From contig JAADGB010000001.1 of NCBI GenBank assembly GCA_013152575.1, positions 1-10,471 of the forward strand: DNA of 10,471 bases, given 5' to 3'. Below, piece after piece: positions 1 to 5,961 of this stretch. The translations under genes and the position numbers were made by a program. Numbering within the stretch: position 1 is the stretch's first letter; each line of letters begins with the position of its first letter. Origin of the DNA: Thermoproteota archaeon (lineage in GTDB: Archaea; Thermoproteota; Thermoprotei_A; Sulfolobales; Acidilobaceae). The notes beneath the pieces are model-generated. The model ran no database searches and was not told the DNA's origin. It was given only the letters and a program-made list of their open reading frames with translations.

Positions 1-342
1 TACAAGGTTCTCCCATTCTTCGTGGAGACAATCGTTGGAGGACTAGACCCTAACGGTAACACGAGGCTCTACGTCCTGGACTCTCTAGGGTCTATCACTG
101 AGGAACCCTATGCTGCGGTGGGAAGCGGTGCTACTATTGCCCTAGGATATCTAGAGGCTCATTACAGAGATGACCTTACACTAGAGGAAGCGGAGGAATT
201 GGCTGAGAAGGCTGTTAAGACAGCAATTATACGCGATGCTGGTAGCGGTGATGGTATAGACGTGTTAACGATCACGAAGGATGGAATGAAGGAGAAGAGG
301 ATTACTCTAGAGGTGAAGATTACCGAGACCCGAGAAGGTTAA
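1..342 (+). CDS. psmB: Proteasome beta subunit, C-terminal part (5' end outside window)
   Basis: The reading frame is open from base 1, so this is the last 113 residues of a longer protein whose N-terminal catalytic threonine lies outside the window. It belongs to the 20S proteasome beta subunits, which form the inner rings of the cytoplasmic proteolytic barrel. Counting from the first visible residue, AAVGSGATIALGYLE (38-52) is the conserved glycine-rich segment whose Ser42 corresponds to the Ser129 position of the family, and RDAGSGDGIDV (78-88) contains the Asp79 and Ser82 equivalents of Asp166 and Ser169, which support the catalytic threonine. Their presence argues for a proteolytically active rather than structural beta subunit. 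Crenarchaeotes often have two beta genes; which paralog this is cannot be told. The GTG at base 22 is internal, not a start. Only 22 bases separate it from the next gene, suggesting co-transcription. Confidence 0.93.
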   Translation, partial: YKVLPFFVETIVGGLDPNGNTRLYVLDSLGSITEEPYAAVGSGATIALGYLEAHYRDDLTLEEAEELAEKAVKTAIIRDAGSGDGIDVLTITKDGMKEKRITLEVKITETREG

Positions 343-350
343 GCTGGTAT

Positions 351-355
351 AGGAG
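351..355 (+). promoter_or_regulatory. Ribosome binding site for endonuclease V (decides TTG start)
   Basis: AGGAG lies nine bases before TTG 365 and immediately after the in-frame TAG at 350-352. It is the only good purine-rich site near the possible starts, which favours TTG 365 over GTG 398 or ATG 428. Confidence 0.55.
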
Positions 356-364
356 TGTAGGGAG

Positions 365-1123
365 TTGCATGAGAACCCTCGGTTGGCTTGTAGGGATGTG
401 GAATCCAGGTTTTCTCCACAAATAGCTATGGAAGCCCAGAGACTCCTAACATCTAAATTGGTACTCGAAGATAGCTATGGTCCTATCAGATATGTGGCTG
501 GTCTCGACGTAGCGTATGTTAAGCGTGGAGAAGAGACTGTTGGAGCTGGTGTCGCAGTCTTACTCTCATATCCTTCATTGGAAGTCGAGGACTGTGTTGC
601 CTATGTAGCGAGGGTCTGCATACCGTATATCCCAGGCTTATTGGCATTTAGAGAGATGAACGTGTTGGCACCCGCGGTTCTTAAGCTGGAGTCAAGGAAC
701 AAGGTTGATCTATACGTTGTAGACGGTCACGGTATAGCGCATCCTAGGAGGTTCGGCATAGCTAGCCATATCGGTGTAGTTATGGACAAGCCCTCTATAG
801 GGGTGGCGAAGAAGAGGCTCTATGGACGAGAGGAGATATGGAGGGGCTCCAGAGTCCTAGTAGACGAGGATGGTAGGATCCTCGCGTTGATCCTCGAGTC
901 GGGTAGGGGTTCTAAGATATACGTAAGTCCTGGCCATAGGATTACTCCCTTCTCCGCGGCCAGGCTAGTTTCTTCAATGCTGAGGAGGGGGCATAGGCTC
1001 CCAGAACCAACACGTGTTGCTGATAGAATATCCAAGAGTCTCAGGGCGAGGCTGAAGGTCAGTGATATGGGTATTGGCTTTATCGACTGTTTGAGCAATA
1101 GGTCCCTCTACAGATTTTTCTGA
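365..1123 (+). CDS. nfi: Endonuclease V (deoxyinosine 3' endonuclease)
   Basis: This 252-residue protein matches endonuclease V, which nicks DNA at the second phosphodiester bond 3' of deoxyinosine, a product of heat-driven adenine deamination. Family motifs appear in order: VAGLDVAY (44-51) with metal ligand Asp48; PYIPGLLAFRE (87-97) with the wedge PYIP and catalytic Glu97; DGHGIAHPRRFGIASHIG (120-137) with Asp120; GVAKKRLYG (146-154) with the conserved lysine; and VSPGHR (187-192) with His191. All expected catalytic acids are intact. I chose the TTG at 365: an in-frame TAG at 350 blocks anything earlier, AGGAG at 351-355 is well spaced, and the SPQIA segment before Met22 aligns with the family's N-terminal helix. 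GTG at 398 is the main alternative. It follows the proteasome gene by 22 bases. Its last 44 bases overlap the 3' end of the convergent gene on the other strand. Confidence 0.95.
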   Translation: MHENPRLACRDVESRFSPQIAMEAQRLLTSKLVLEDSYGPIRYVAGLDVAYVKRGEETVGAGVAVLLSYPSLEVEDCVAYVARVCIPYIPGLLAFREMNVLAPAVLKLESRNKVDLYVVDGHGIAHPRRFGIASHIGVVMDKPSIGVAKKRLYGREEIWRGSRVLVDEDGRILALILESGRGSKIYVSPGHRITPFSAARLVSSMLRRGHRLPEPTRVADRISKSLRARLKVSDMGIGFIDCLSNRSLYRFF

Positions 1124-1799
1124 TTATATCTCTAGTCCCCCTAAGCCCGTCTGAGAAGGGTTTTTTCTCATCGAACCTAACGACTAGTGGCTTCTTCCCG
1201 GTTCTCTCCTCTACTATCTCTGCGAGTTTATCGGGGTCGTAGGGCTGGTCAGGGCCTAGTACTATAACGTCTGGTTTTATGATTTCGAGGGGTTTCATCT
1301 TATCGTGTTCATCCCCGAGCATGGCCTTATACACGTATCTTATTGAGGATATGACCTTAAGCCGCGATTGCTCGTCGAGGATCGGCTGTTTATTCTTCTC
1401 GTATACCACGTTTTTATCGCGGGCAACTACTACATGTACCTTACCGTATCGTGAGGCATATCGTAGCAATTCTACGTGGCCTGGATGTATTATGTCGAAT
1501 GTTCCAGCCACAAACACAGTCTTTTCATCCACTGGTCTCGCCGGCCACTCTGGTTCTAGGACGCCCGTATACTTTAACGCGTCTATTAGGCCCTCAGCGT
1601 ACGATGCGGCTGATAGTGCTGTGTCGCAGTCTCCTATATCAACATAGTATAGTGCGTCTTTTGCATATCTTTTTGAGGCGTCTAGTAAGGACTGGTAGCT
1701 TGCGGGTAGCTGTTCTTCGAGTTTGGCTAGGGTTTCTAGTACTCCTCTAGCGTACTTCTCGGCGCGCTTGCAGGTTTCAGCGTGCTTCATGTCGGTCAT
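1080..1799 (-). CDS. DUF357-cytidylyltransferase fusion protein, possible FAD synthase (RibL-like)
   Basis: From ATG 1799 this encodes 239 residues in two parts. Residues 1-85 form a helical region resembling DUF357, with the characteristic stretch YAKDALYYVDIGD (45-57) followed by ALSAASYAEGLIDAL (61-75). Residues 93-230 form a Rossmann-type nucleotidyltransferase: VFVAGTFDIIHPGHVELL (95-112) contains the nucleotide-binding HPGH at 105-108, and VIVLGPDQPYD (178-188) matches the GxDQ region of archaeal RibL, which makes FAD from FMN and a nucleoside triphosphate. FAD synthesis is therefore the best guess, but substrate cannot be proven: pantetheine-phosphate and glycerol-phosphate transferases share the fold. 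A longer frame reaching 1904 is wrong, because its first 35 codons run into the tRNA gene. ATG 1790 is a possible alternative start. A TATA-like box about 30 bases before ATG 1799 implies a nearly leaderless transcript. The 3' end overlaps endonuclease V by 44 bases. Confidence 0.85.
   Translation of the reverse strand: MTDMKHAETCKRAEKYARGVLETLAKLEEQLPASYQSLLDASKRYAKDALYYVDIGDCDTALSAASYAEGLIDALKYTGVLEPEWPARPVDEKTVFVAGTFDIIHPGHVELLRYASRYGKVHVVVARDKNVVYEKNKQPILDEQSRLKVISSIRYVYKAMLGDEHDKMKPLEIIKPDVIVLGPDQPYDPDKLAEIVEERTGKKPLVVRFDEKKPFSDGLRGTRDIIRKICRGTYCSNSR
1161..1166 (+). terminator. Candidate poly-T terminator for the psmB-nfi transcript
   Basis: A run of six T residues lies 37 bases after the endonuclease V stop, preceded by a weaker T5 run at 1115-1119 just inside the gene. 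Archaeal RNA polymerase releases at T-rich stretches without needing a hairpin, so this is the most likely end of the rightward transcript. It sits inside the coding region of the convergent gene, where the same bases encode a Lys-Lys pair, so composition may be constrained by that protein. This is inference from the T run alone. Confidence 0.35.
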
Positions 1800-1825
1800 C
1801 CGTGGAATTGGTCCCTGTTTTAGGA

Positions 1826-1833
1826 GTATATAG
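1826..1833 (-). promoter_or_regulatory. TATA-like box for the nucleotidyltransferase gene
   Basis: On the minus strand the sequence reads CCTATATACTCC, with the TATATA core at 1832-1827. Its centre lies about 30 bases upstream of ATG 1799; with the usual archaeal spacing of about 26 bases to the start of transcription, initiation would fall near 1803. That gives an almost leaderless mRNA and agrees with the absence of a good ribosome binding site before this ATG. It also supports 1799 over the longer frame. Confidence 0.5.
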
Positions 1834-1856
1834 GTTAGGAGCCCGTTGGGGGCTTG

Positions 1857-1965
1857 TGGCGGGCCCGCCGGGATTTGAACCCGGGACCTACGGGTTTCTC
1901 CCAAGGGGCCAGGACTCGCCCCATGCTAAAAGCCCGCCGCTCTATCCTGGCTGAGCTACGGGCCC
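1857..1965 (-). tRNA. tRNA-Lys(UUU) with intron, CCA encoded
   Basis: Read on the minus strand, all four arms fold. The acceptor GGGCCCG at the 5' end (1965-1959) pairs with CGGGCCC near the 3' end, followed by discriminator G and an encoded CCA (1859-1857). The D stem is GCUC/GAGC. The anticodon stem GCGGG pairs with CCCGU, allowing one G-U pair. The T stem CCGGG/CCCGG encloses the loop UUCAAAU. The anticodon loop is C-U-UUU-A-A, with UUU at 1930-1928, which reads lysine codons AAA and AAG. A 31-base intron at 1896-1926 interrupts the loop between positions 37 and 38. After splicing the tRNA is 78 bases including CCA. It lies 57 bases upstream of the nucleotidyltransferase start on the same strand and diverges from rpoH. 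Confidence 0.95.
1896..1926 (-). other. Archaeal tRNA intron (bulge-helix-bulge type) in tRNA-Lys
   Basis: The intron lies at the canonical 37/38 site. The pre-tRNA can form a bulge-helix-bulge target for the archaeal splicing endonuclease. The exon bases CUUU (positions 32-35) pair with the intron bases GGAG through one C-G, one U-A and two G-U pairs. The 5' bulge is U-A-G, cut after A37, and the 3' bulge is A-A-A, cut before A38. Inside the intron CAUGGGGC pairs with GGCCCCUUG apart from one U-U mismatch, closing a short loop. The boundaries come from rebuilding an uninterrupted archaeal tRNA-Lys and from this structure, which agree. Confidence 0.88.
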
Positions 1966-1982
1966 TCCCCCGCCTCATTGGG

Positions 1983-2007
1983 TTATATCCATTAAGGGGT
2001 TAAAACC
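1983..2007 (-). promoter_or_regulatory. Probable tRNA-Lys promoter (TATA-like sequences)
   Basis: The minus strand just upstream of the tRNA contains three AT-rich candidates: TTTTAA at 2005-2000, CTTAAT at 1996-1991 and GATATAA at 1989-1983. With about 26 bases between TATA centre and start, the first two would start transcription at or a few bases before the tRNA 5' end at 1965, while the third would start inside it. Which one is used cannot be decided by eye. Confidence 0.4.
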
Positions 2008-2060
2008 TCTACAGAGCTCTCTGGTCCCTCCATTGTGCTACTAGAATACGCACGTAAAGG

Positions 2061-2090
2061 CTATAAGAACCGTTTAATCCTGGTTTATCT
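2061..2090 (+). promoter_or_regulatory. Probable promoter of the RNA polymerase operon
   Basis: Between the tRNA and rpoH the plus strand has TATAAG at 2062-2067 with A-rich bases before it that could serve as a BRE, TTTAAT at 2073-2078 and GTTTATCT at 2083-2090. These would put transcription starts near 2090, 2101 or 2112, all giving a short leader before TTG 2119. TATAAG looks best because it leaves room for the GGGGG at 2104-2108 in the leader. Several starts may be used. The rest of 1966-2118 shows no gene. Confidence 0.4.
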
Positions 2091-2118
2091 CTGCGAGTAG
2101 ATAGGGGGCTTGTAGAGG

Positions 2119-2379
2119 TTGCCATCCCGGGCTAGGAGAAGGGTTAGCAAGAAGATACTCGAGCATGAACTCGTCCCGAAGCATGAAGTCCTATCCTTCG
2201 AGGAGGCAGTAGAGGTGTTGCGTAGACTGGGGATTCCTCCTAATAGGCTTCCTGCAATAAGCGTTAATGATCCTATCGTCCAGCTTCTGGGCGCAAAGCC
2301 TGGGGATATAATACGTATTATTAGGAAGTCGCCCACCGCTGGTGAAGCGGAGTACTATAGGATTGTAGTCGCATTCTAA
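2119..2379 (+). CDS. rpoH: DNA-directed RNA polymerase subunit H (Rpo5, Rpb5 C-terminal homolog)
   Basis: This 86-residue protein is the archaeal RpoH, which corresponds only to the C-terminal assembly domain of eukaryotic Rpb5 and binds the RpoA'/A'' side of the enzyme near the downstream DNA. Family motifs are LVPKHEVLSFEEA (18-30), LPAISVNDPI (44-53) and AKPGDIIRIIRKS (59-71). Length is normal for the family. The first ten residues are strongly basic, with five arginines. The start must be TTG 2119: an in-frame TAG sits at 2113 and no other start codon occurs until well inside the conserved domain. GGGGG at 2104-2108 is a plausible ribosome site ten bases upstream; GAGG at 2115-2118 abuts the start and is too close. 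It leads the RNA polymerase cluster, and rpoB begins 15 bases after its stop. Confidence 0.96.
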   Translation: MPSRARRRVSKKILEHELVPKHEVLSFEEAVEVLRRLGIPPNRLPAISVNDPIVQLLGAKPGDIIRIIRKSPTAGEAEYYRIVVAF

Positions 2380-2394
2380 GACGGGGTGTGATGA

Positions 2395-5300
2395 GTGGCT
2401 AAAGCTAAAGGTGCTAAAAGCAGTATAGAGAAGGCTCCACAGTTGACTAAGGACGAGTTGTGGGAGGTATTCAGGTCGTATATCAAGAGTATGGGTTTGG
2501 CTAAACAACATATAGCATCGTATAACCAGCTGGTTCTACACAAGCTACAGCAGATGATAAATGACATCGGCGAGATCGCTCCTGCATGGCGTATGGCCAG
2601 GAGAAGGCGTACACCTATTCCTCCAGTATCGCTCCCGGACGTGAGAATTAAGCTCGGAAAAATTTACATTGGCGCGCCAGAAGCAAAGGGAGCAGGATAC
2701 GCTGCCAGGATTTATCCCTTGGACTGTAGGATGAGGAACCTGTCCTACATGGCGCCACTATATGTTGAAGCTTCTTTGATAATTAATGGAATACAAAAAG
2801 AGAAGCATCTGGTTAAGATCGCCGATTTCCCCGTGATGGTGAAGTCCGAGATCGACCCGACCTCGAAGATGTCAGAGTTCGAGCTGATAAGTATTGGTGA
2901 GGATCCCTACGATCCTGGAGGATACTTTATAATTAATGGTAGCGAGAAGGTCATTGTCGTCCAAGAGGACCTGGCAGTAAACAGAATCATCGTCGGCCCA
3001 GCCGCTGCTGGTACGGCTAAGATAACGCATAGCGCCAAGGTCGTCTCTACCATGCTCGGCGTTAGAAGGCAGGTTATCGTTGACAGGATGAGTGATGGTA
3101 GCCTTGAGATCTCTATGTCGAGGCTGAATGCAAGAATACCCTTCGTAGTATTAATGAGGGCATTGGGCTTCGTGGAAGAGCCTCGAATTGCCTTCGCCGT
3201 CTCAGCCGACCCAGAGATCCATAGAGAGCTGATTACGAGCTTCGAGAAGGTTTCGGCGACGATAAGAACCCAAGAGGAGGCCCTTGAGTACATTGGAAAC
3301 AGGCTGGCGAGCGGTCAGCCTAGGGAGAAGAGGATTGAGAGGGCCCTGGAGTTCCTCGACACTCAGTTCCTACCGCACCTGGGTAACAAGCCTGAGGACA
3401 GGGAGAAGAAGGCATTCTACCTAGCAGAGATGGCGAACAGGGTTCTACAGTTATATCTCGGTAAGAGGAGTGCCGACGACAAAGACCACTATGCTAACAA
3501 GAGGTTGAGGCTAGCTGGAGACCTTCTAGCCGAGATACTCAGAGATGCATTGAACAGCTTCGTCTACTCGGTAGAACAGCAGCTTGAGAGACTCCTAACT
3601 CAGAGGCCAGTTAACATGATAAAGCTATCCCACCTAATCAGGCCAGATGTTATCACGGACAAGCTAAGAACCGCTCTAGCAACTGGAAACTGGGGTAGGG
3701 ACAGGACTGGTGTAAGCCAAGCCCTAGACAGAACCAACTGGATCAGCCTGCACAGCCACCTAAGAAGGGTCATTTCACCCCTCAGCAGGGGTCAGGTGCA
3801 TCTCGAGGCAAGAGACCTCCACGGCACCCACTGGGCTAGACTCTGCCCATTCGAAACCCCTGAGGGAATCAATTGTGGTCTCGTGAAGAACCTGGCCCTT
3901 CTAGCTTACATTTCCGTGGGTGTGCCCGAGAAGGATATCGAGGAGCTATTGTACAAGCTCGGCGTGGTCCCGATTAAGGAGGTAGTGGACCAGGCTGTTA
4001 AAGAGGGCGAACCACCCGAGATTATGGAGTATGGCGCCAAGGTATTCCTAAACGGTAGACCTATCGGGTTCCACCCTGATGGTAAGAAGCTGGCCGAGGA
4101 GATCAGGAAGCTTAGGAGGCAAGGCAAGCTCCACTATGAGGTAAACGTAGCCCACATCCAGACCGAATACTATAACGAGGTCTACGTGAATACAGATGAA
4201 GGCCGATTAATGAGGCCCCTAATAGTTGTGGAGGATGGCAAGCCCAAGCTAACCAAGGAGCATGTAGAGAAGCTAAAGAAGGGAGAAATCACGTTCTGGG
4301 ATCTAGTAAAGGAGGGCGTAATTGAACTCCTAGATCCAGACGAAGAGGAGAACGCATACATCGCCGAGTTCCCTGAGGATGTGACGAAGGAGCATACCCA
4401 CCTAGAGCTATGGGTCCACGGAATCGTGGGCGTCTCTGCAGCGACGATACCCTACCTGGAGCACAACCAGAGCCCGAGAAACACCTACCAGTCGGCTATG
4501 GCCAAACAAGCCCTCGGCCTCTATGCATTGAACTTCAAGTATAGGGCGGATAGCCACTCCTACCTCCTCCACTACCCGCAGAAGCCAATAGTGCAGACGC
4601 GAACCCTAGACCTCATAGGATACAATGAGAGACCAGCTGGTCAGAATATGGTCGTAGCATTGATGGCATACATGGGCTACAACATGGAGGACGCACTCGT
4701 ATTTAACAAGTCAAGCGTGGAATTTGGCCTCGCGAGAGCCCACTTCTTCAGAGTCTACACAGCCGTACAGAACCTCTACGCTGGTGGAGCCATGGACGAG
4801 ATAAGAATACCCGAACCAAACCTACTCGATCACAAGGGAGACGAGTTCTACAGGAAGCTCGGCCCAGACGGCATAGTAGACCCAGAGGTAGAGGTTGAGG
4901 GCGGAGACGTCCTGATCGGTAAGGTGAGCCCGCCCAGGTTCATCGGAGAAGAAAGGGTAATGGTATCGACAGCACTTGTGAGAAGAGACACTAGCGTACA
5001 GCTAAGGTATGGTGAACGAGGCGTAGTAGACACAGTGATACTAACACAGAACCTCGAAGGATTCAAGCTAGTAAAGGTGAGGGTTAGGGAGCAGAGAATT
5101 CCCGAAATAGGAGACAAGTTCGCCAGCAGACACGGCCAGAAGGGTGTCATTGGCATTCTACTCCCACGCTACGACCTGCCATACACTGAGGACGGTATAG
5201 TCCCAGACGTGATCCTCAACCCACACGCAATCCCATCCAGAATGACCGTAGGACAGCTACTAGAGACAATCGCAGGTAAGGTAGGAGCCCTAATGGCGAA

Positions 5301-5946
5301 GTACATCGACGGTACTCCATTCTACAAGGAGAGCATCGACGGGCTAAGGCTTGAGCTACTGAAGAGAGGTTACGACCCCAACGCAAGAGAAGTGATGTAC
5401 GATGGAAGAACTGGTAAGAGGATTGAGAAGCCCGTCACGATAGGAGTCACATTCTACCAGAGGCTATACCACATGGTCAGCGATAAGATGCATGCAAGAG
5501 CCACAGGTAAGGTGCAACTATTGACAAGGCAGCCGACTGAGGGTAAGGCTAGGCAGGGAGGTCTGAGATTCGGAGAAATGGAGAGAGACTGTCTGATAGG
5601 CCATGGAGCTACAGCACTCCTAAGAGACAGGATGCTCTTCAACAGCGACAAGTACGAGATGCTAGTATGTAGCAAGTGTGGCCATATTGCATGGTACAAT
5701 GCTAGGAGAGGAGTCTACGAGTGCCCAATACACGAGGAAGATGGTGATGTAAGGCCAGTCATAGTGCCATACGCCTTCAAGCTACTGCTACAGGAGGTAA
5801 CAAGCATGTTCGTCAAGCCACAATTAATCGTTTCAAGCAAGATAGACGTGCTGAACAAGTTGCCAGGTTTCAGGGCGGCACTACTACAGAGGAGCCTCAG
5901 AACCAACGGAGGAAACGGCAAACCATCTGATGGAAAGTCGGGTTAG
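2395..5946 (+). CDS. rpoB: DNA-directed RNA polymerase subunit B (Rpo2), unsplit
   Basis: At 1183 residues this is the complete, unsplit B subunit, homologous to Rpb2 and bacterial beta, forming half of the active centre cleft. Visible landmarks are the HGTHWARLCPFETPEG block near residue 480; NMEDALVFNKSS (763-774) with Glu765-Asp766 near the catalytic metals; KFASRHGQKGV (908-918) with lysines contacting the RNA-DNA hybrid; the RQPTEGKARQGGLRFGEME anchor region; and a zinc ribbon with Cys1092, Cys1095, Cys1110 and His1113, where CPIH replaces the usual final cysteine pair. GTG 2395 is preceded by GGGGTG at 2383-2388. Two unusual parts are an arginine-rich stretch at 61-80 and a 37-residue tail after the conserved VKPQLIV (1140-1146), where most relatives end. 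No intein and no B'/B'' split is present. rpoA1 starts 15 bases later. Confidence 0.98.
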   Translation: MAKAKGAKSSIEKAPQLTKDELWEVFRSYIKSMGLAKQHIASYNQLVLHKLQQMINDIGEIAPAWRMARRRRTPIPPVSLPDVRIKLGKIYIGAPEAKGAGYAARIYPLDCRMRNLSYMAPLYVEASLIINGIQKEKHLVKIADFPVMVKSEIDPTSKMSEFELISIGEDPYDPGGYFIINGSEKVIVVQEDLAVNRIIVGPAAAGTAKITHSAKVVSTMLGVRRQVIVDRMSDGSLEISMSRLNARIPFVVLMRALGFVEEPRIAFAVSADPEIHRELITSFEKVSATIRTQEEALEYIGNRLASGQPREKRIERALEFLDTQFLPHLGNKPEDREKKAFYLAEMANRVLQLYLGKRSADDKDHYANKRLRLAGDLLAEILRDALNSFVYSVEQQLERLLTQRPVNMIKLSHLIRPDVITDKLRTALATGNWGRDRTGVSQALDRTNWISLHSHLRRVISPLSRGQVHLEARDLHGTHWARLCPFETPEGINCGLVKNLALLAYISVGVPEKDIEELLYKLGVVPIKEVVDQAVKEGEPPEIMEYGAKVFLNGRPIGFHPDGKKLAEEIRKLRRQGKLHYEVNVAHIQTEYYNEVYVNTDEGRLMRPLIVVEDGKPKLTKEHVEKLKKGEITFWDLVKEGVIELLDPDEEENAYIAEFPEDVTKEHTHLELWVHGIVGVSAATIPYLEHNQSPRNTYQSAMAKQALGLYALNFKYRADSHSYLLHYPQKPIVQTRTLDLIGYNERPAGQNMVVALMAYMGYNMEDALVFNKSSVEFGLARAHFFRVYTAVQNLYAGGAMDEIRIPEPNLLDHKGDEFYRKLGPDGIVDPEVEVEGGDVLIGKVSPPRFIGEERVMVSTALVRRDTSVQLRYGERGVVDTVILTQNLEGFKLVKVRVREQRIPEIGDKFASRHGQKGVIGILLPRYDLPYTEDGIVPDVILNPHAIPSRMTVGQLLETIAGKVGALMAKYIDGTPFYKESIDGLRLELLKRGYDPNAREVMYDGRTGKRIEKPVTIGVTFYQRLYHMVSDKMHARATGKVQLLTRQPTEGKARQGGLRFGEMERDCLIGHGATALLRDRMLFNSDKYEMLVCSKCGHIAWYNARRGVYECPIHEEDGDVRPVIVPYAFKLLLQEVTSMFVKPQLIVSSKIDVLNKLPGFRAALLQRSLRTNGGNGKPSDGKSG

Positions 5947-5957
5947 GAGGGGTGATG
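5946..5957 (+). promoter_or_regulatory. Strong ribosome binding site for rpoA1
   Basis: GGAGGGGTGATG begins at the last base of the rpoB stop codon. It contains GGTGAT (5951-5956), complementary to the usual crenarchaeal 16S rRNA 3' end, ending five bases before GTG 5962. The ATG inside it is out of frame and opens only a ten-codon frame, so GTG 5962 is the start. Confidence 0.75.
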
Positions 5958-5961
5958 GGTA

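Noticed and set aside
820..1098. Open frame of 92 codons on the minus strand inside endonuclease V
   Set aside because: It lies wholly antisense to a well-conserved gene, shows no recognisable motif and has the composition of a shadow frame.
1800..1904. N-terminal extension of the minus-strand nucleotidyltransferase to a start at 1904
   Set aside because: The extra codons translate the tRNA-Lys 3' half (the telltale SRVQIPAGP peptide) and the TATA-like box at about 1830; the family-like sequence begins only after ATG 1799.
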